A DNA stretch of 64,000 nucleotides from Micromonospora sp. NBC_01740 (GTDB lineage Bacteria; Actinomycetota; Actinomycetes; Mycobacteriales; Micromonosporaceae). The stretch covers positions 3,534,001-3,598,000 of the forward strand of contig NZ_CP109150.1 of assembly GCF_035920365.1 (NCBI RefSeq), written 5' to 3'. The notes beneath the pieces are model-generated. The model saw only the letters and a list, made by a program, of their open reading frames with translations, did no database searches and was not told the origin of the DNA. How positions within the stretch are numbered: the stretch's first letter is position 1; every line of letters begins with the position of its first letter. The translations under genes were made by a program, and so were the position numbers. Shown in pieces: positions 10,680-19,953 of this stretch.

Positions 10680-11120
10680 ATGAAGAGAGTGTTCTCGACC
10701 CTGATGGCACTGGTGACCGTCGCGTCGGTCATGACGGTCGGCGCACCCGCCGCCCAGGCGGCCGGCTCCTGCTCGGGCACGATCATCTACAGCCAGGTGC
10801 AGTCCTCGGGCTACGGCGAACTGGTGATCTACTACAACAGCAGCAACGGGGGCACCAACAGCGCGTGCTTCTACCACCGGGGCGCGGCCTACGGGAAGTC
10901 GGCACCCACCTTCGTGCAGATCTACCGCTGCGCCGAGCGTTCCGGTGAGGGCGCGCACTGCACCCGCTCGGGTAGCGCGGACACCGACTCCGGTGACTTC
11001 AGCTACCACGCCGGCCCGGTCGGCGTCACCGGCACGGCATCCTACTGCGTAGAGGCGGTCGGCTACATCGGCTGGGCGGGCGCGCGCCACCAGATCTACA
11101 GCCGCCGGCAGGGCTGCTGA
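10680..11120 (+). CDS. Small secreted six-cysteine protein, spore-associated protein A-like
   Basis: 146 residues. MKRVFSTLMALVTVASVMTV...AAQAA is a clear signal peptide, leaving about 118 residues with six cysteines (likely three disulfides). GELVIYYNSSNGGTNSACF, then SYHAGPVGVTGTASYCVE and a C-terminal Cys, recall the spore-associated protein A family of Streptomyces (YxTYN..G..C, then GxCV, then terminal C). This assignment is from remembered patterns and is tentative. A GTG at 10674 is an alternative start. An AT-rich stretch with GATCATGATC lies just upstream, and a bidirectional terminator follows at 11172-11200. Confidence 0.72.
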   Translation: MKRVFSTLMALVTVASVMTVGAPAAQAAGSCSGTIIYSQVQSSGYGELVIYYNSSNGGTNSACFYHRGAAYGKSAPTFVQIYRCAERSGEGAHCTRSGSADTDSGDFSYHAGPVGVTGTASYCVEAVGYIGWAGARHQIYSRRQGC

Positions 11121-11171
11121 CGCATCGCCCCGGCCCGGCTGGCCCGCGGACCGCGTGCCGGCTACGGCCCA

Positions 11172-11203
11172 GGGGGCACTCCCGAGACCGGGGTGCCCCC
11201 TTT
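11172..11203. terminator. Bidirectional hairpin between convergent genes
   Basis: GGGGGCACTCC (11172-11182) pairs with GGGGTGCCCCC (11190-11200) with one G-U pair. The stem is followed by TTT on the plus strand and preceded by CCC on the same strand. It lies between the SapA-like gene (+) and the hypothetical gene at 11229 (-). Confidence 0.7.
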
Positions 11204-11228
11204 CGCCGTTCCCGGCAGCCTCGCGTGG

Positions 11229-11975
11229 CTAGCCGCGCCTGTCCCACCGGTCGGCGTCGGGGAGGGCCAGCAGTTGTACGAGGTCGCGCAGCTCGGCGGA
11301 CGCGTCGTGTTCCCGCAGCGCGGCCGGCGCGTGCCGCAGCACCCACATCGACAGCGCGAGGCACGCCGTGTCCTCCTCGTCCCGCCAGCTCGACCAGGGC
11401 AGGCGGTCGACGACCAGGTCGTACGACCACTCGTCCGCCGCCGCGACCAGTCGTCGCCGAGCCGTCGGGTCGGCCAGTAGCCGCGCCCAGCTGTACAGCC
11501 ACGGGGCGAGCTGTCCGCTGACCTCAGCGACGAAGGCCAGGGCCTCGTGGGCGGGGACCTTCGCCCCGGGATCCACCAGCGTGTGCTGCCACCAGGCCGC
11601 CAGGAACTCCCGTACCGCGTCGCGTTGCGCGGCGGGCCAGTCCTGCCAGCGGCCCTTGACGAACAGGCGGGCCAGGGGGTCCATTCCGGAGACGGACTCC
11701 ACCTCACCCGCCGCGAGGCGTCGGGTCACCGGGGGCAGGATCCGGCGCAGCAGCGGCCCGGGGTAGTGCCAGTCCGTGGTCCAGTACGTGCGGCGGAGCA
11801 GCTCCTCGTCGAGCGGCGCGTCCGGGGTCTTGAGCAGTGCCAGCTCCTCGGCGCTGCCCCAGTGACACTCGCAGTTGGACTCCCGCCGGTGGGCGGTCAT
11901 GCCTCGGAAGGCGGCGGCCACGCCCGCCAGCGCCGCGTCCAGGCGGCGGTTCACGTCGGTCAGGTCAGGGGTCAC
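11229..11975 (-). CDS. Hypothetical protein, 248 aa, with a CxC-containing motif
   Basis: I do not recognise the family. The product is soluble and helix-rich, with RRESNCECHWGSAEEL at about residues 31-46, many Trp (AAWWQHTL, YSWARLL, LPWSSWRDEEDTACLALSMWVL) and no signal peptide or membrane segment. The CECH segment could bind a metal, but there is no second ligand cluster. The gene is divergent from tetR at 12111, with the operator-like palindrome 12081-12110 between them, so it might be part of that regulon. Codon use is normal for the window. Confidence 0.65.
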   Translation of the reverse strand: MTPDLTDVNRRLDAALAGVAAAFRGMTAHRRESNCECHWGSAEELALLKTPDAPLDEELLRRTYWTTDWHYPGPLLRRILPPVTRRLAAGEVESVSGMDPLARLFVKGRWQDWPAAQRDAVREFLAAWWQHTLVDPGAKVPAHEALAFVAEVSGQLAPWLYSWARLLADPTARRRLVAAADEWSYDLVVDRLPWSSWRDEEDTACLALSMWVLRHAPAALREHDASAELRDLVQLLALPDADRWDRRG

Positions 11976-12080
11976 GGCGGGACCGCCTTCGAGGACTCCG
12001 GGGGCGTACGCCTGCCGAAGAGGGGGAGCCTAGACCGCGTCGCGGGCGGGTCGTACGCCAGCCTGGCAGGCCCCTTGCCG

Positions 12081-12110
12081 GCAAGGATTGAATGGTGGTT
12101 CAATCCTTGC
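12081..12110. promoter_or_regulatory. Perfect 12-bp inverted repeat abutting the tetR start: probable TetR operator
   Basis: GCAAGGATTGAA (12081-12092), a TGGTGG spacer, then the exact reverse complement to 12110. The GTG start of tetR begins at the next base (12111). This size and symmetry fit a TetR dimer site. Its position would block transcription of tetR and the acyl-CoA dehydrogenase, and possibly the divergent gene at 11229-11975. Confidence 0.8.
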
Positions 12111-12710
12111 GTGGTCTACCGGAGCACCGAACGCGTGAAGGCCCGGCTCAGCGCGTCCCGGGAGCGGATCATCGTCGCCGCGCTGGAGATCATGGCCGAG
12201 CACGGGTACGCCGGCTGCTCGGTCGCCGCCGTCGCCGAGCGGGCCGGGATGGCGACCGGCAGCGTCTACCGGCACTTCCCGACCAAGGCCGACCTGGTCG
12301 CCGAGGTGTTCCGCACCGCCTCGCAGCGCGAGGTGGACGCGGTGGCGCGCGCGGCGGCGCTGGAGGGCACCGTCGCCGAGCGGGTCACCGCCGTCATCGA
12401 GACGTTCTCCGGCCGGGCGCTGCGGTCGCCACGGTTGGCGTACGCGCTGCTCGCCGAGCCGGCCGACCCGGCGGTCGACGCCGAGCGGCTCGTCTTCCGC
12501 CGCGCGTACGCCGAGCTGATCGCCGGTCACGTCGCCCAGGGGGTGGCGAGCGGCGAACTTCCCCCGCAGGATCCCGAGCTGACCGCCACCGCGCTGGTCG
12601 GCGCCCTGGCCGAGGCGATGGTCGGCCCCCTGGCCGCCGGGGTCGCCGGGCCGCGCACCATCGAGCACCTGACCGCCTTCCTCCACCGCGCGCTGGGAGT
12701 GTCGCCGTGA
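12111..12710 (+). CDS. TetR family transcriptional regulator
   Basis: 199 residues. The N-terminal helix-turn-helix is typical: ARLSASRERIIVAALEIMAEHGYAGCSVAAVAERAGMATGSVYRHFPTKADLVAEVF, residues about 11-66. The C-terminal ligand domain is variable and ends LTAFLHRALG. The GTG at 12111 is the only start giving a normal 12-residue lead-in, and there is no Shine-Dalgarno between the palindrome and the start, so the transcript may be leaderless. Its stop overlaps the next gene (GTGA), so repressor and acyl-CoA dehydrogenase are coupled. The likely role is autorepression through the palindrome at 12081-12110, with an acyl-CoA or alkylation-related ligand unknown. Confidence 0.9.
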   Translation: MVYRSTERVKARLSASRERIIVAALEIMAEHGYAGCSVAAVAERAGMATGSVYRHFPTKADLVAEVFRTASQREVDAVARAAALEGTVAERVTAVIETFSGRALRSPRLAYALLAEPADPAVDAERLVFRRAYAELIAGHVAQGVASGELPPQDPELTATALVGALAEAMVGPLAAGVAGPRTIEHLTAFLHRALGVSP

Positions 12711-14335
12711 CGACGCACGAGGTCCTCAACCAGGTTCCACCGCTGGTCGGTCACGACACGGCCGACGACGCGGCGCTGCTCGACGGGCTCGAACGCGAGG
12801 GCGCCGGCTGGGCCGCCGCCGAGCTGCACGAGCTGGGCCGCCTCGGCGGTGGCGAGCAGGCGATCGAGCACGGGCGGCTGGCGAACGAGCACCCGCCGGT
12901 CCTGCGCACCCACGACCGGCACGGCCACCGCGTCGACGAGGTGGAGTTCCACCCGGCCTGGCACGAGTTGATGCGTACCGCGGTCACGCACGGCCTGCAC
13001 GCCGCGCCGTGGGCGGACGACCGGCCGGGCGCGCACGTGGCCCGCGCGGCCAAGTTCTACACCTGGCGTCCCGACGCCGGCCACGGCTGCCCGATCTCGA
13101 TGACCTACGCCGCCGTGCCGGCGCTGCGGCACGCCCCGGAGCTGGCCGCGCGCTACGAGCCGCTGCTCACCACCACGTCGTACGACTTCGGGCTGCGCCC
13201 GCCGCTGGCCAAGCGGGGACTGCTGGCCGGCATGTCGATGACGGAGAAGCAGGGCGGCTCGGACGTACGCGCCAACACCACCACCGCCCACCCCGAGCCG
13301 GACGGCACCTACCGCCTGCTCGGGCACAAGTGGTTCACGTCGGCGCCGATGTGCGACGTCTTCCTCACCCTCGCCCGGGCGCCGGGCGGGCTCACCTGCT
13401 TCCTCGTGCCGCGCGTCCTGCCCGACGGCACGCGCAACCCGATGCGGCTGATGCGCCTCAAGGACAAGCTCGGCAACCGCTCCAACGCCTCCGCAGAGGT
13501 CGAGTACGAGCACGCGGTCGCCTGGCGGGTCGGCGACGAGGGCCGTGGCGTGCGCACCATCATCGACATGGTCAACCTGACCCGCCTCGACTGCGTCATC
13601 GGCGCGGCGGCCGGCATGCGCCAGGGCGTGACCACGGCCGCCCACCACGCCACCCACCGGCAGGCCTTCGGCCGGTACCTCGTCGAGGCGCCCCTGATGC
13701 GCAACGTGCTCGCCGACCTCGCGGTCGAGTCCGAGGCCGCCACCGTCCTGATGATGCGCCTCGCCGGGGCCACCGACCGGTCCGCGCGCGGCGACGCCGG
13801 CGAGACCGCGTTCAAGCGGCTCGCCCTCGCCGTCGGCAAGTACTGGGTCTGCAAGCGCTGGCCGGCGCACGCGGCCGAGGCCCTCGAATGCCTGGGCGGC
13901 AACGGCTACGTCGAGGAGTCGGGCATGCCGAGGCTCTTCCGCGAGTCCCCGCTGAACTCGATCTGGGAGGGCTCCGGCAACGTCGCCGCGCTGGACGTGC
14001 TGCGCGCCCTCACCAGGGAACCCGAGGTCATGGCGGCGTTCGAGGCCGAGGTCACCGCCGCGGCCGGCGCCGACGCCCGGCTCGACGCCGCCGTACGCCG
14101 CGTGCAGGCCGAGCTGTCCGACCACGACGACGTCGAGCTGCGGGCCCGCCGGGTCGTCGAGCGGCTCGCCCTGGTCCTGCAGGGCTCGCTGCTGGTGCGG
14201 CACGGCCACCCCGCCGTCGCCGACGCCTTCTGCGCCTCCCGGCTCGGCGGCGACCACGGCCAGGCGTACGGCACGCTGCCCCGCGGCGTCGACTTCGCCG
14301 CGATCATCTCCCGCGCCGTACCCAAGGTGGGCTGA
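12707..14335 (+). CDS. aidB: AidB-like acyl-CoA dehydrogenase family protein
   Basis: 542 residues, the AidB length. Typical segments are QVPPLVGHD at the N-terminus, GMSMTEKQGGSDVRANTT and HKWFTSAPMCDVFLTLARA in the FAD domain, and RLFRESPLNSIWEGSGNV near residue 420. The gene is GTGA-overlapped with tetR. E. coli AidB is a flavoprotein of the adaptive alkylation response that binds DNA and shows weak isovaleryl-CoA dehydrogenase activity; actinobacterial homologues may be metabolic. An AlkD-like gene lies 6 kb to the left but no operon connects them. Cytoplasmic, FAD-binding. The symbol is assigned by family resemblance only. Confidence 0.85.
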   Translation: MTTHEVLNQVPPLVGHDTADDAALLDGLEREGAGWAAAELHELGRLGGGEQAIEHGRLANEHPPVLRTHDRHGHRVDEVEFHPAWHELMRTAVTHGLHAAPWADDRPGAHVARAAKFYTWRPDAGHGCPISMTYAAVPALRHAPELAARYEPLLTTTSYDFGLRPPLAKRGLLAGMSMTEKQGGSDVRANTTTAHPEPDGTYRLLGHKWFTSAPMCDVFLTLARAPGGLTCFLVPRVLPDGTRNPMRLMRLKDKLGNRSNASAEVEYEHAVAWRVGDEGRGVRTIIDMVNLTRLDCVIGAAAGMRQGVTTAAHHATHRQAFGRYLVEAPLMRNVLADLAVESEAATVLMMRLAGATDRSARGDAGETAFKRLALAVGKYWVCKRWPAHAAEALECLGGNGYVEESGMPRLFRESPLNSIWEGSGNVAALDVLRALTREPEVMAAFEAEVTAAAGADARLDAAVRRVQAELSDHDDVELRARRVVERLALVLQGSLLVRHGHPAVADAFCASRLGGDHGQAYGTLPRGVDFAAIISRAVPKVG

Positions 14336-14550
14336 CCGCCGGCGGCGGGGCCGACCGGGCCCCGACTTCGCGCGCGAGCGCCCCTTGCGGCGGTCGACCC
14401 GCCCGCCGACGTGGCGTCGCCCACTCTCCGGCGGTCGGAAATCGTACGCCGATCGTCGGTGCCGCTCGTTAGTCTGCCTGCGGACAGTGTCAGTACGTGA
14501 CAGGTCGAGGCACGGCTCGCGCCGGCCACCACGGGGACCCAGGAGATTTA

Positions 14551-16134
14551 GTGACACAGCAATCCATCGCGACCTCGGACAAACTCGACGCCTCGGTGCT
14601 CAAGGTCGCCGGGGTCGTCGTCCTCGGCGCGATCATGTCGATCCTCGACGTGACGGTAGTGACCGTCGCCCTGCCGACCTTCCAGCGCGAGTTCAACGCG
14701 TCGTACGCCGAGGTCGCCTGGACCATGACGGCCTACACGCTCGCGCTGGCCACGGTGATCCCGCTCAGCGGCTGGGCCGCCGACCGGTTCGGCACCAAGC
14801 GGCTCTACATGATCGCCATCGCGCTGTTCACGATCGGGTCCGGGCTGTGCGCCAACGCCGACACGATCGGGCAGCTCATCGGCTACCGCGTGCTCCAGGG
14901 CCTCGGCGGCGGCATGCTCCTGCCGCTGGGCATGACGATCATGACCAGGGCGGCCGGGCCGCACCGGATCGGCCGGCTGATGGCCGTCCTGGGCATCCCG
15001 ATGCTGCTCGGTCCCATCGGAGGCCCGATCCTCGGCGGCTGGCTGATCGACGTCGCGAGCTGGCACTGGATCTTCCTGATCAACCTGCCGATCGGCGCCC
15101 TGGCACTCGTCTACGCCGCACTGGCGCTGCCGAAGGACAACCCCGAGCCGTCCGAGTCGTTCGACTTCCTCGGCATGCTGATGCTCTCGCCGGGGCTCGC
15201 CCTCTTCCTCTACGGCGTCTCCTCGCTGCCCGAGACCGGCACGTTCGCCGACACCGGGGTGTGGGCGCCCATGGTGGTCGGCGGCGCGCTCCTCGTCGCC
15301 TTCGTCCTCTACTCCTTCAGGACCCGGCACCCCCTGCTCGACCTGCGGCTGTTCGCCAACCGCAACCTCACCGTCGCGGCGGTGACCATGTTCGTGTTCA
15401 TCATCGCGTTCATGGGCGCCGGCCTGCTGTTCCCGAGCTACTTCCTGCAGATCCGCGGCGAGACGACGCTGGCCGCCGGCCTGCTGATGGCGCCGCAGGG
15501 CATCGGCGCGATGGTGACCATGCCGGTGGCCGGGATGCTGGCCGACCGGGTCCCCGTCGGCCGCACCGTGCCGTTCGCGCTGGCACTCATCGCCCTCGGG
15601 TTCTTCACCTTCACCCAGGTCGACCCGCAGACCTCGTACGTCCTGCTCTGCGGGTCGCTGTTCGTCATGGGCCTGGGCATGGGCGGCACCATGATGCCGA
15701 TCATGACCTCGGCGCTGAAGACCCTCAAGGCGCACGACGTGGCCCGCGGCTCCACCCTGGTCAACATCCTCCAGCAGATCGGCGGGTCCGTGGGCGCCGC
15801 CATGATGTCGGTGATCCTCACCAGCGAGCTGAACGGCTCCCGGCCGATCCCGGGGGCGACCGACCCGAGCGGGGAGCCGTTGACGGAGGCCGGCCTCGCC
15901 ATCGCCGTCCAGCAGCAGCCGGAGCTGGCCGAGCAGTTCCCGGTGGACCCCTCGCTCATCCAGCGTGGCCTCGACTTCGCCGCCAGCTCCTTCGCCACCA
16001 CGTTCTGGGTCGCGTTCGCGCTGGTGCTGCTCACGTTCGTCCCGGTGGCGTTCCTGCCGCGCCGGCGCGAGCCGTCGCACCTGCTCGACGGCCAGCAGGA
16101 GGGGCAGCCGAAGGCTCCCGTCATCATCCACTGA
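14551..16134 (+). CDS. DHA2-family MFS drug:proton antiporter (EmrB/QacA-like, 14 TM)
   Basis: 527 residues. The GTG start at 14551 has AGGAGA 5 bases upstream. The first membrane helix VLKVAGVVVLGAIMSILDVTVVTVALPTF carries the LDxTVVNVALP signature of DHA2 pumps, followed by GWAADRFGTKRLYM (loop 2-3 motif A) and RVLQGLGGGMLLPLGMTIM (motif with conserved Gly and Arg). Fourteen hydrophobic segments are evident. It would export hydrophobic drugs or metabolites across the inner membrane using the proton gradient. It lies 215 bases after the aidB-like gene and is convergent with the ABC exporter, with a terminator between. Confidence 0.9.
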   Translation: MTQQSIATSDKLDASVLKVAGVVVLGAIMSILDVTVVTVALPTFQREFNASYAEVAWTMTAYTLALATVIPLSGWAADRFGTKRLYMIAIALFTIGSGLCANADTIGQLIGYRVLQGLGGGMLLPLGMTIMTRAAGPHRIGRLMAVLGIPMLLGPIGGPILGGWLIDVASWHWIFLINLPIGALALVYAALALPKDNPEPSESFDFLGMLMLSPGLALFLYGVSSLPETGTFADTGVWAPMVVGGALLVAFVLYSFRTRHPLLDLRLFANRNLTVAAVTMFVFIIAFMGAGLLFPSYFLQIRGETTLAAGLLMAPQGIGAMVTMPVAGMLADRVPVGRTVPFALALIALGFFTFTQVDPQTSYVLLCGSLFVMGLGMGGTMMPIMTSALKTLKAHDVARGSTLVNILQQIGGSVGAAMMSVILTSELNGSRPIPGATDPSGEPLTEAGLAIAVQQQPELAEQFPVDPSLIQRGLDFAASSFATTFWVAFALVLLTFVPVAFLPRRREPSHLLDGQQEGQPKAPVIIH

Positions 16135-16143
16135 CGCGACGCG

Positions 16144-16172
16144 CCGGCCCCCGGGACGCCCCCGGGGGCCGG
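16144..16172. terminator. Bidirectional 12-bp GC hairpin
   Basis: CCGGCCCCCGGG (16144-16155) and CCCGGGGGCCGG (16161-16172) are perfect complements around a 5-nt loop, between the convergent DHA2 pump and ABC exporter genes. Confidence 0.75.
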
Positions 16173-16184
16173 AGCGCCCGTCGG

Positions 16185-18155
16185 TCAGCGCTGCCGTGGC
16201 GCGGGGGCGTGCTCGTCGTGGGCGCCGTGGTAGCCGGCGGCCTGGAGGGCGAACAGTTCGGCGTACCGGCCGCCGGCGGCGACGAGTTCGGCGTGACTGC
16301 CGGCCTCGACCAGCGCGCCGTCGTGCAGGACGAAGATCCGGTCGGCGTGCCGGACGTTGGCCAGCCGGTGGGTGATGAGGATGGTGGTCGCCCGACCCTG
16401 CCGGTCCCGGATGGCCTGGAACAGGGCGTCCTCGGCGCGCGGGTCGAGGGCGGAGGACGGCTCGTCCATGACGAGCAGCTCGGCGTCGCGGAGGAAGCCG
16501 CGGGCCGCCGTGATGCGCTGCCACTGGCCGCCGGAGAGGTCCTGGCCCCTGGCGAACGTCCGGTCGAGCAGCGTCTCGTACCCGTCGGGGAGTTCCTGGA
16601 TCATGTCGTGTGCGACGGCGCGGGCGGCGGCGGCCTCGATCCGGTCCTGCCGTGCCTCGCTCTCGACGTCGCCGACGGCGATGTTCGTCGCGGCCGTGAA
16701 CGGCCACTTGTGGTATTCCTGCGTGACCACCGCGATGCGGGCCCGCAACCGGTCGAGGTCCCACTCGGGCAGGGGTCGCCCGTTCCAGCAGATGACGCCC
16801 TCGGTGGGCGCGCGCAGGGTGGCGATCATCGCGGCGAGGGTGGTCTTGCCCGAGCCGTTCTCGCCCACGAACGCCACCGTCTGCCCCGCCGTGATCGTCA
16901 GCGTCACGCGGTCCACGGCGGGGACGTCCCGGTCGGGGTAGCGCAGGCTGACCTCCCGCACGGCCAGCTCACGCAGCGGGCCGGGATCCGTGCCCGCGGC
17001 GCCCGGCGCCGGGTCGTGCAGGTAGTCGGCGGCGCGGGTCATGAACCCGGTGTAGTCGCCGAAGTGCTGGCCCTCGGTGTAGACGCGGTCGACCTGGAAG
17101 GTGGTGACGGCCAGCGAACGCTGCGCGGCCTGCACCGCGACCACGCAGGTCGCCGCCGCCGCGAGCGGGATCTGACCGTCGACGAGCAGCAGCCCGAGCA
17201 GGAGGTAGACCACGGCGGTGGCGATTCCGCCGATCACCGCCCCGACCGTGGTGGTCGTGGTGACCCGGCGGGCGAGGGCCAGCTCGATGTCGGTCTCGAC
17301 CTCCATCACCCGGTCGTACTGGTCCAGCAGGAAGCGGCGCAGCCCGTAGGAGCGCAGCTCCGGCGCCGAGTCCCGCTCGGCCATCAGCCGGTGCAGCAGC
17401 CACAGCCGCCGTCGCCGCACCGAGCCGGCCGTGTAGGTCCGGTAGCGCAGGTGCCCGGCCCGCAGCGACGCCCAGGCCTTGGGCAGCGTCGCGACCAGCA
17501 GCGCCAGCAGCAGCAGCGGGTGGATGACGACGACGGCGACTGCCACGGCGAGCAGGCCGGCCAGCCCGGCGAGCAGGTTCATCGACGACTCCACCAGGTC
17601 GACCGTCGACTCGGTGCCCCGGGAGGCGCGCTCCATGTCGTCGGCGAACGCGTCGGCGTCGAACGCCTCCAGCCGTACCGCCGTGGACATCTCGAACAGG
17701 CCGCGTTCCACCTCCCGGCTCACCCGCGGGGTGAGCCCGTTCTGCGCGTACCCGGTGGCGATGCCCATGCCGGCGCGCAGCGCGGTCGCCCCCGCCAGCA
17801 CGGCGAGCGCGGGCGTCGCGGCGACCACCTTCTCCGTGGTCGGGCCCCCGGCGAACAGCTCGACGAGCACCCGCTGGGTGGCCAGCAGCCCGAAGGCGGC
17901 CATCGCCCCGCCGCCGACCGTGGCGGCGGCCACCACCGAGGTCCGGAGCCGGTCGGCCCGCCAGCTGGTCCGGACCGCCGTCCAGACCAGCCGGGGCAGT
18001 TCGGCGAAGACGGTGAACAGGCCGGCTTCGGACCGCGCCTGCATCCCGGTCTCCCAGTACATCGTCCGCAGCTCCGGCAGGACCGACTGCGCCCCTGCCG
18101 GAGCCGACTGTTCCGACGTGGTGCCCCGTTCGGTGCGGGTGGCGGCTCCGGTCAC
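16185..18155 (-). CDS. ABC exporter half-transporter (fused membrane and ATPase domains)
   Basis: 656 residues from GTG 18155, which has GAGGAGA 8 bases upstream; the longer frame reaching 18263 lacks this signal. Five to six membrane helices (about residues 60-340) precede an ATPase domain with Walker A GENGSGKTTL, signature LSGGQWQR, Walker B LLVMDEP and H-loop ITHRLANVRHAD. The signature follows DLSGGQ and the exporter topology is TM-NBD on one chain, so it should homodimerise. GYAQNGLTPRVSREVERGLFE is typical of multidrug/peptide exporters. The substrate is unknown. No peptidase domain is present. Confidence 0.88.
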   Translation of the reverse strand: MTGAATRTERGTTSEQSAPAGAQSVLPELRTMYWETGMQARSEAGLFTVFAELPRLVWTAVRTSWRADRLRTSVVAAATVGGGAMAAFGLLATQRVLVELFAGGPTTEKVVAATPALAVLAGATALRAGMGIATGYAQNGLTPRVSREVERGLFEMSTAVRLEAFDADAFADDMERASRGTESTVDLVESSMNLLAGLAGLLAVAVAVVVIHPLLLLALLVATLPKAWASLRAGHLRYRTYTAGSVRRRRLWLLHRLMAERDSAPELRSYGLRRFLLDQYDRVMEVETDIELALARRVTTTTTVGAVIGGIATAVVYLLLGLLLVDGQIPLAAAATCVVAVQAAQRSLAVTTFQVDRVYTEGQHFGDYTGFMTRAADYLHDPAPGAAGTDPGPLRELAVREVSLRYPDRDVPAVDRVTLTITAGQTVAFVGENGSGKTTLAAMIATLRAPTEGVICWNGRPLPEWDLDRLRARIAVVTQEYHKWPFTAATNIAVGDVESEARQDRIEAAAARAVAHDMIQELPDGYETLLDRTFARGQDLSGGQWQRITAARGFLRDAELLVMDEPSSALDPRAEDALFQAIRDRQGRATTILITHRLANVRHADRIFVLHDGALVEAGSHAELVAAGGRYAELFALQAAGYHGAHDEHAPAPRQR

Positions 18156-18322
18156 GGGCGTGTCTCCTCGCTGCGCGGTGACGTGGTCGTCGGTCGCGGG
18201 TCGGGTGGCGGTGGGGGAGCGAGCTATCCGACCCACAGTATTTGCACAGCTACCAATGGTCACTGTCGACGACGCGCTGGTCCAGACCCCACGGCAGGGA
18301 AGATGGAGCGGATCCGGACGGG

Positions 18323-18805
18323 TCAGCTCACCCGGAAGCCGTCCTCCAGGTAGCGGGTGACGCCGTCGTCGCGCGCGGCGAGTGCCTCCGCGACCCGTCG
18401 GGCGAGCAGCGGGACCAGCCGCCCGTCGGCCTCCCGCCGGTCACACCACGACCAACTCCGCAGTTCGGCGGGCGGCAACACGATCCGGGCGGCCTGCGAC
18501 GGGGTCAGCCGGCCCCCGTCGTAGACGAACATGACCCCCTCGGTCCTGGGGTGCCGCGGGGGGACCCAGTCCACGACGAGCAGCCGCCCAGGCTCGATGG
18601 CGAGCCCGAGCTCCTCACGGCACTCGCGGGCCGCCGTCCGGTGCGGAGACTCGTCCGCCTCGACGCACCCGCCGGGAATCTCCCACGACGTCTTGTACGC
18701 CGGCTCGACGAGGAGGACCCGGCCGGCGGGATCGGTCACGAGCAGGCCGGCGCCCATGCGCTTGCGGGGCAGCCCGGCCGTGAAGTCGGAACCCTCAGGC
18801 GGCAT
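18323..18805 (-). CDS. NUDIX hydrolase
   Basis: 160 residues with a Nudix box GGCVEADESPHRTAARECREELGL (residues about 46-69, GX5EX7REUXEEXGU with Cys and Glu as expected). The preceding strand GAGLLVTDPAGRVLLVEPAYKTSWEIPG is standard. It hydrolyses a nucleoside diphosphate linked to a variable group, possibly an oxidised nucleotide or ADP-ribose derivative; the substrate cannot be inferred. It lies alone between the ABC exporter and the BASS transporter, both on the same strand but with separate spacing. Confidence 0.88.
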   Translation of the reverse strand: MPPEGSDFTAGLPRKRMGAGLLVTDPAGRVLLVEPAYKTSWEIPGGCVEADESPHRTAARECREELGLAIEPGRLLVVDWVPPRHPRTEGVMFVYDGGRLTPSQAARIVLPPAELRSWSWCDRREADGRLVPLLARRVAEALAARDDGVTRYLEDGFRVS

Positions 18806-18889
18806 GACCGGACCCTAGGCGAAATCCGGTGCCGCGCGCGAGCGGCGGTACGGCACGCCGCCGCTCGCGCGGTGTGGCTCAGTGCCCGC

Positions 18890-19789
18890 TCACGCCGTCG
18901 GGGTGGGCAGGCGGGTCGGATCGTCCGCGGCCCGGGAGCGGCGGGCGGCGACGAAGCCGAAGGCGGTGGCGGTGAAGAACATCAGGATGCCGTAGATCGC
19001 CGGTGGCATACCGATGTCGGTGTTGTTGAGCAGGGCCGGGCTGAGTGCGATCGTGATGGCCAGGGTGGCGTTGTGGACGCCGATCTCGAACGACGACGCG
19101 ACGGAATCCCGGTGCCCGACGCGCAGCAGGCGCGGCGCCGCGTACCCGATGGCCAGGCTGAGCAGGTTGAACAGCAGCGCGATGAGGCCGACCGCGCCGA
19201 TGGTGGCGGCGAGTTCGTCCTTGACGCCGAGGACCGCGCCGACGATCACGACCATGAGGACCACGATGGAGAGGATCTTCACCGGTCGCTGCATGCGCTC
19301 GGCGAACGCGGGACGCCGCTGCCGGACGACCATGCCGATCGCGATCGGGATGAGCACCAGGGCGAACACCTGGAGCACCTTGTCGAACTGGAGGCCGAGC
19401 GAGCTGTCCGAGCCCATGAACGCGGCGACGGAGAGGTTGACGATCACCGGCAGCGTGAACAGGGCGAGTACCGAGTTGATGGCGGTCAGGGTGACGTTCA
19501 GCGCGACGTTGCCCTGGAACAGGTGGCTGAAGAGGCTGGCGGTGCTGCCGCCGGGGGAGGCGGCGAGCAGCATCATTCCGACGGCCAGCTCCGGGCGCAG
19601 GTCGGCGGCGAGCACCAGGCCCAGGCAGACGGCCGGCAGGACCAGCATCTGGCAGACCAGGGAGATGACCACGGCCCGGGGATAGGCGACGACGCGACGG
19701 AAGTCGGCGATGGTCAGGGTGAGGCCGAGGCCGAGCATGACGATGCCCAGCGCGATGGGGAAGAGCACGAGCGACAGACCGGTATTCAC
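18890..19789 (-). CDS. Bile acid:sodium symporter (BASS) family transporter
   Basis: 299 residues, nine to ten membrane helices. Family hallmarks include the N-terminal MLGLGLTLTIADFRRV, the helix-4 break AASPGGSTASLFSHLF (a sodium-site region) and EIGVHNATLAITIALSPALL near residue 240, the crossover motif of helix 9. The GTG start at 19789 has AGGAGG nine bases upstream. Bacterial members move organic anions such as pantoate or keto acids with sodium; the substrate here is unknown. Confidence 0.88.
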   Translation of the reverse strand: MNTGLSLVLFPIALGIVMLGLGLTLTIADFRRVVAYPRAVVISLVCQMLVLPAVCLGLVLAADLRPELAVGMMLLAASPGGSTASLFSHLFQGNVALNVTLTAINSVLALFTLPVIVNLSVAAFMGSDSSLGLQFDKVLQVFALVLIPIAIGMVVRQRRPAFAERMQRPVKILSIVVLMVVIVGAVLGVKDELAATIGAVGLIALLFNLLSLAIGYAAPRLLRVGHRDSVASSFEIGVHNATLAITIALSPALLNNTDIGMPPAIYGILMFFTATAFGFVAARRSRAADDPTRLPTPTA

Positions 19790-19953
19790 AGTGCTGGGCC
19801 TCCTGATCGCGGTACGCCAGGGATCACCGGAGCTTCACACCACGACGGGTGCGCCCGCATCTTGCAACGTGCGGAGACGACCGTCAATGGGCGTCGTCCA
19901 CCGGCCGTGCCCCGGCGCCGGCCCCGGGCGACGGGGCCGACGCCACGACGCGG

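Noticed and set aside
14385..18353. A 1322-residue plus-strand frame spanning the DHA2 and ABC exporter genes
   Set aside because: It is composed of shadow frames of the DHA2 pump and ABC exporter genes; no domain is recognisable.
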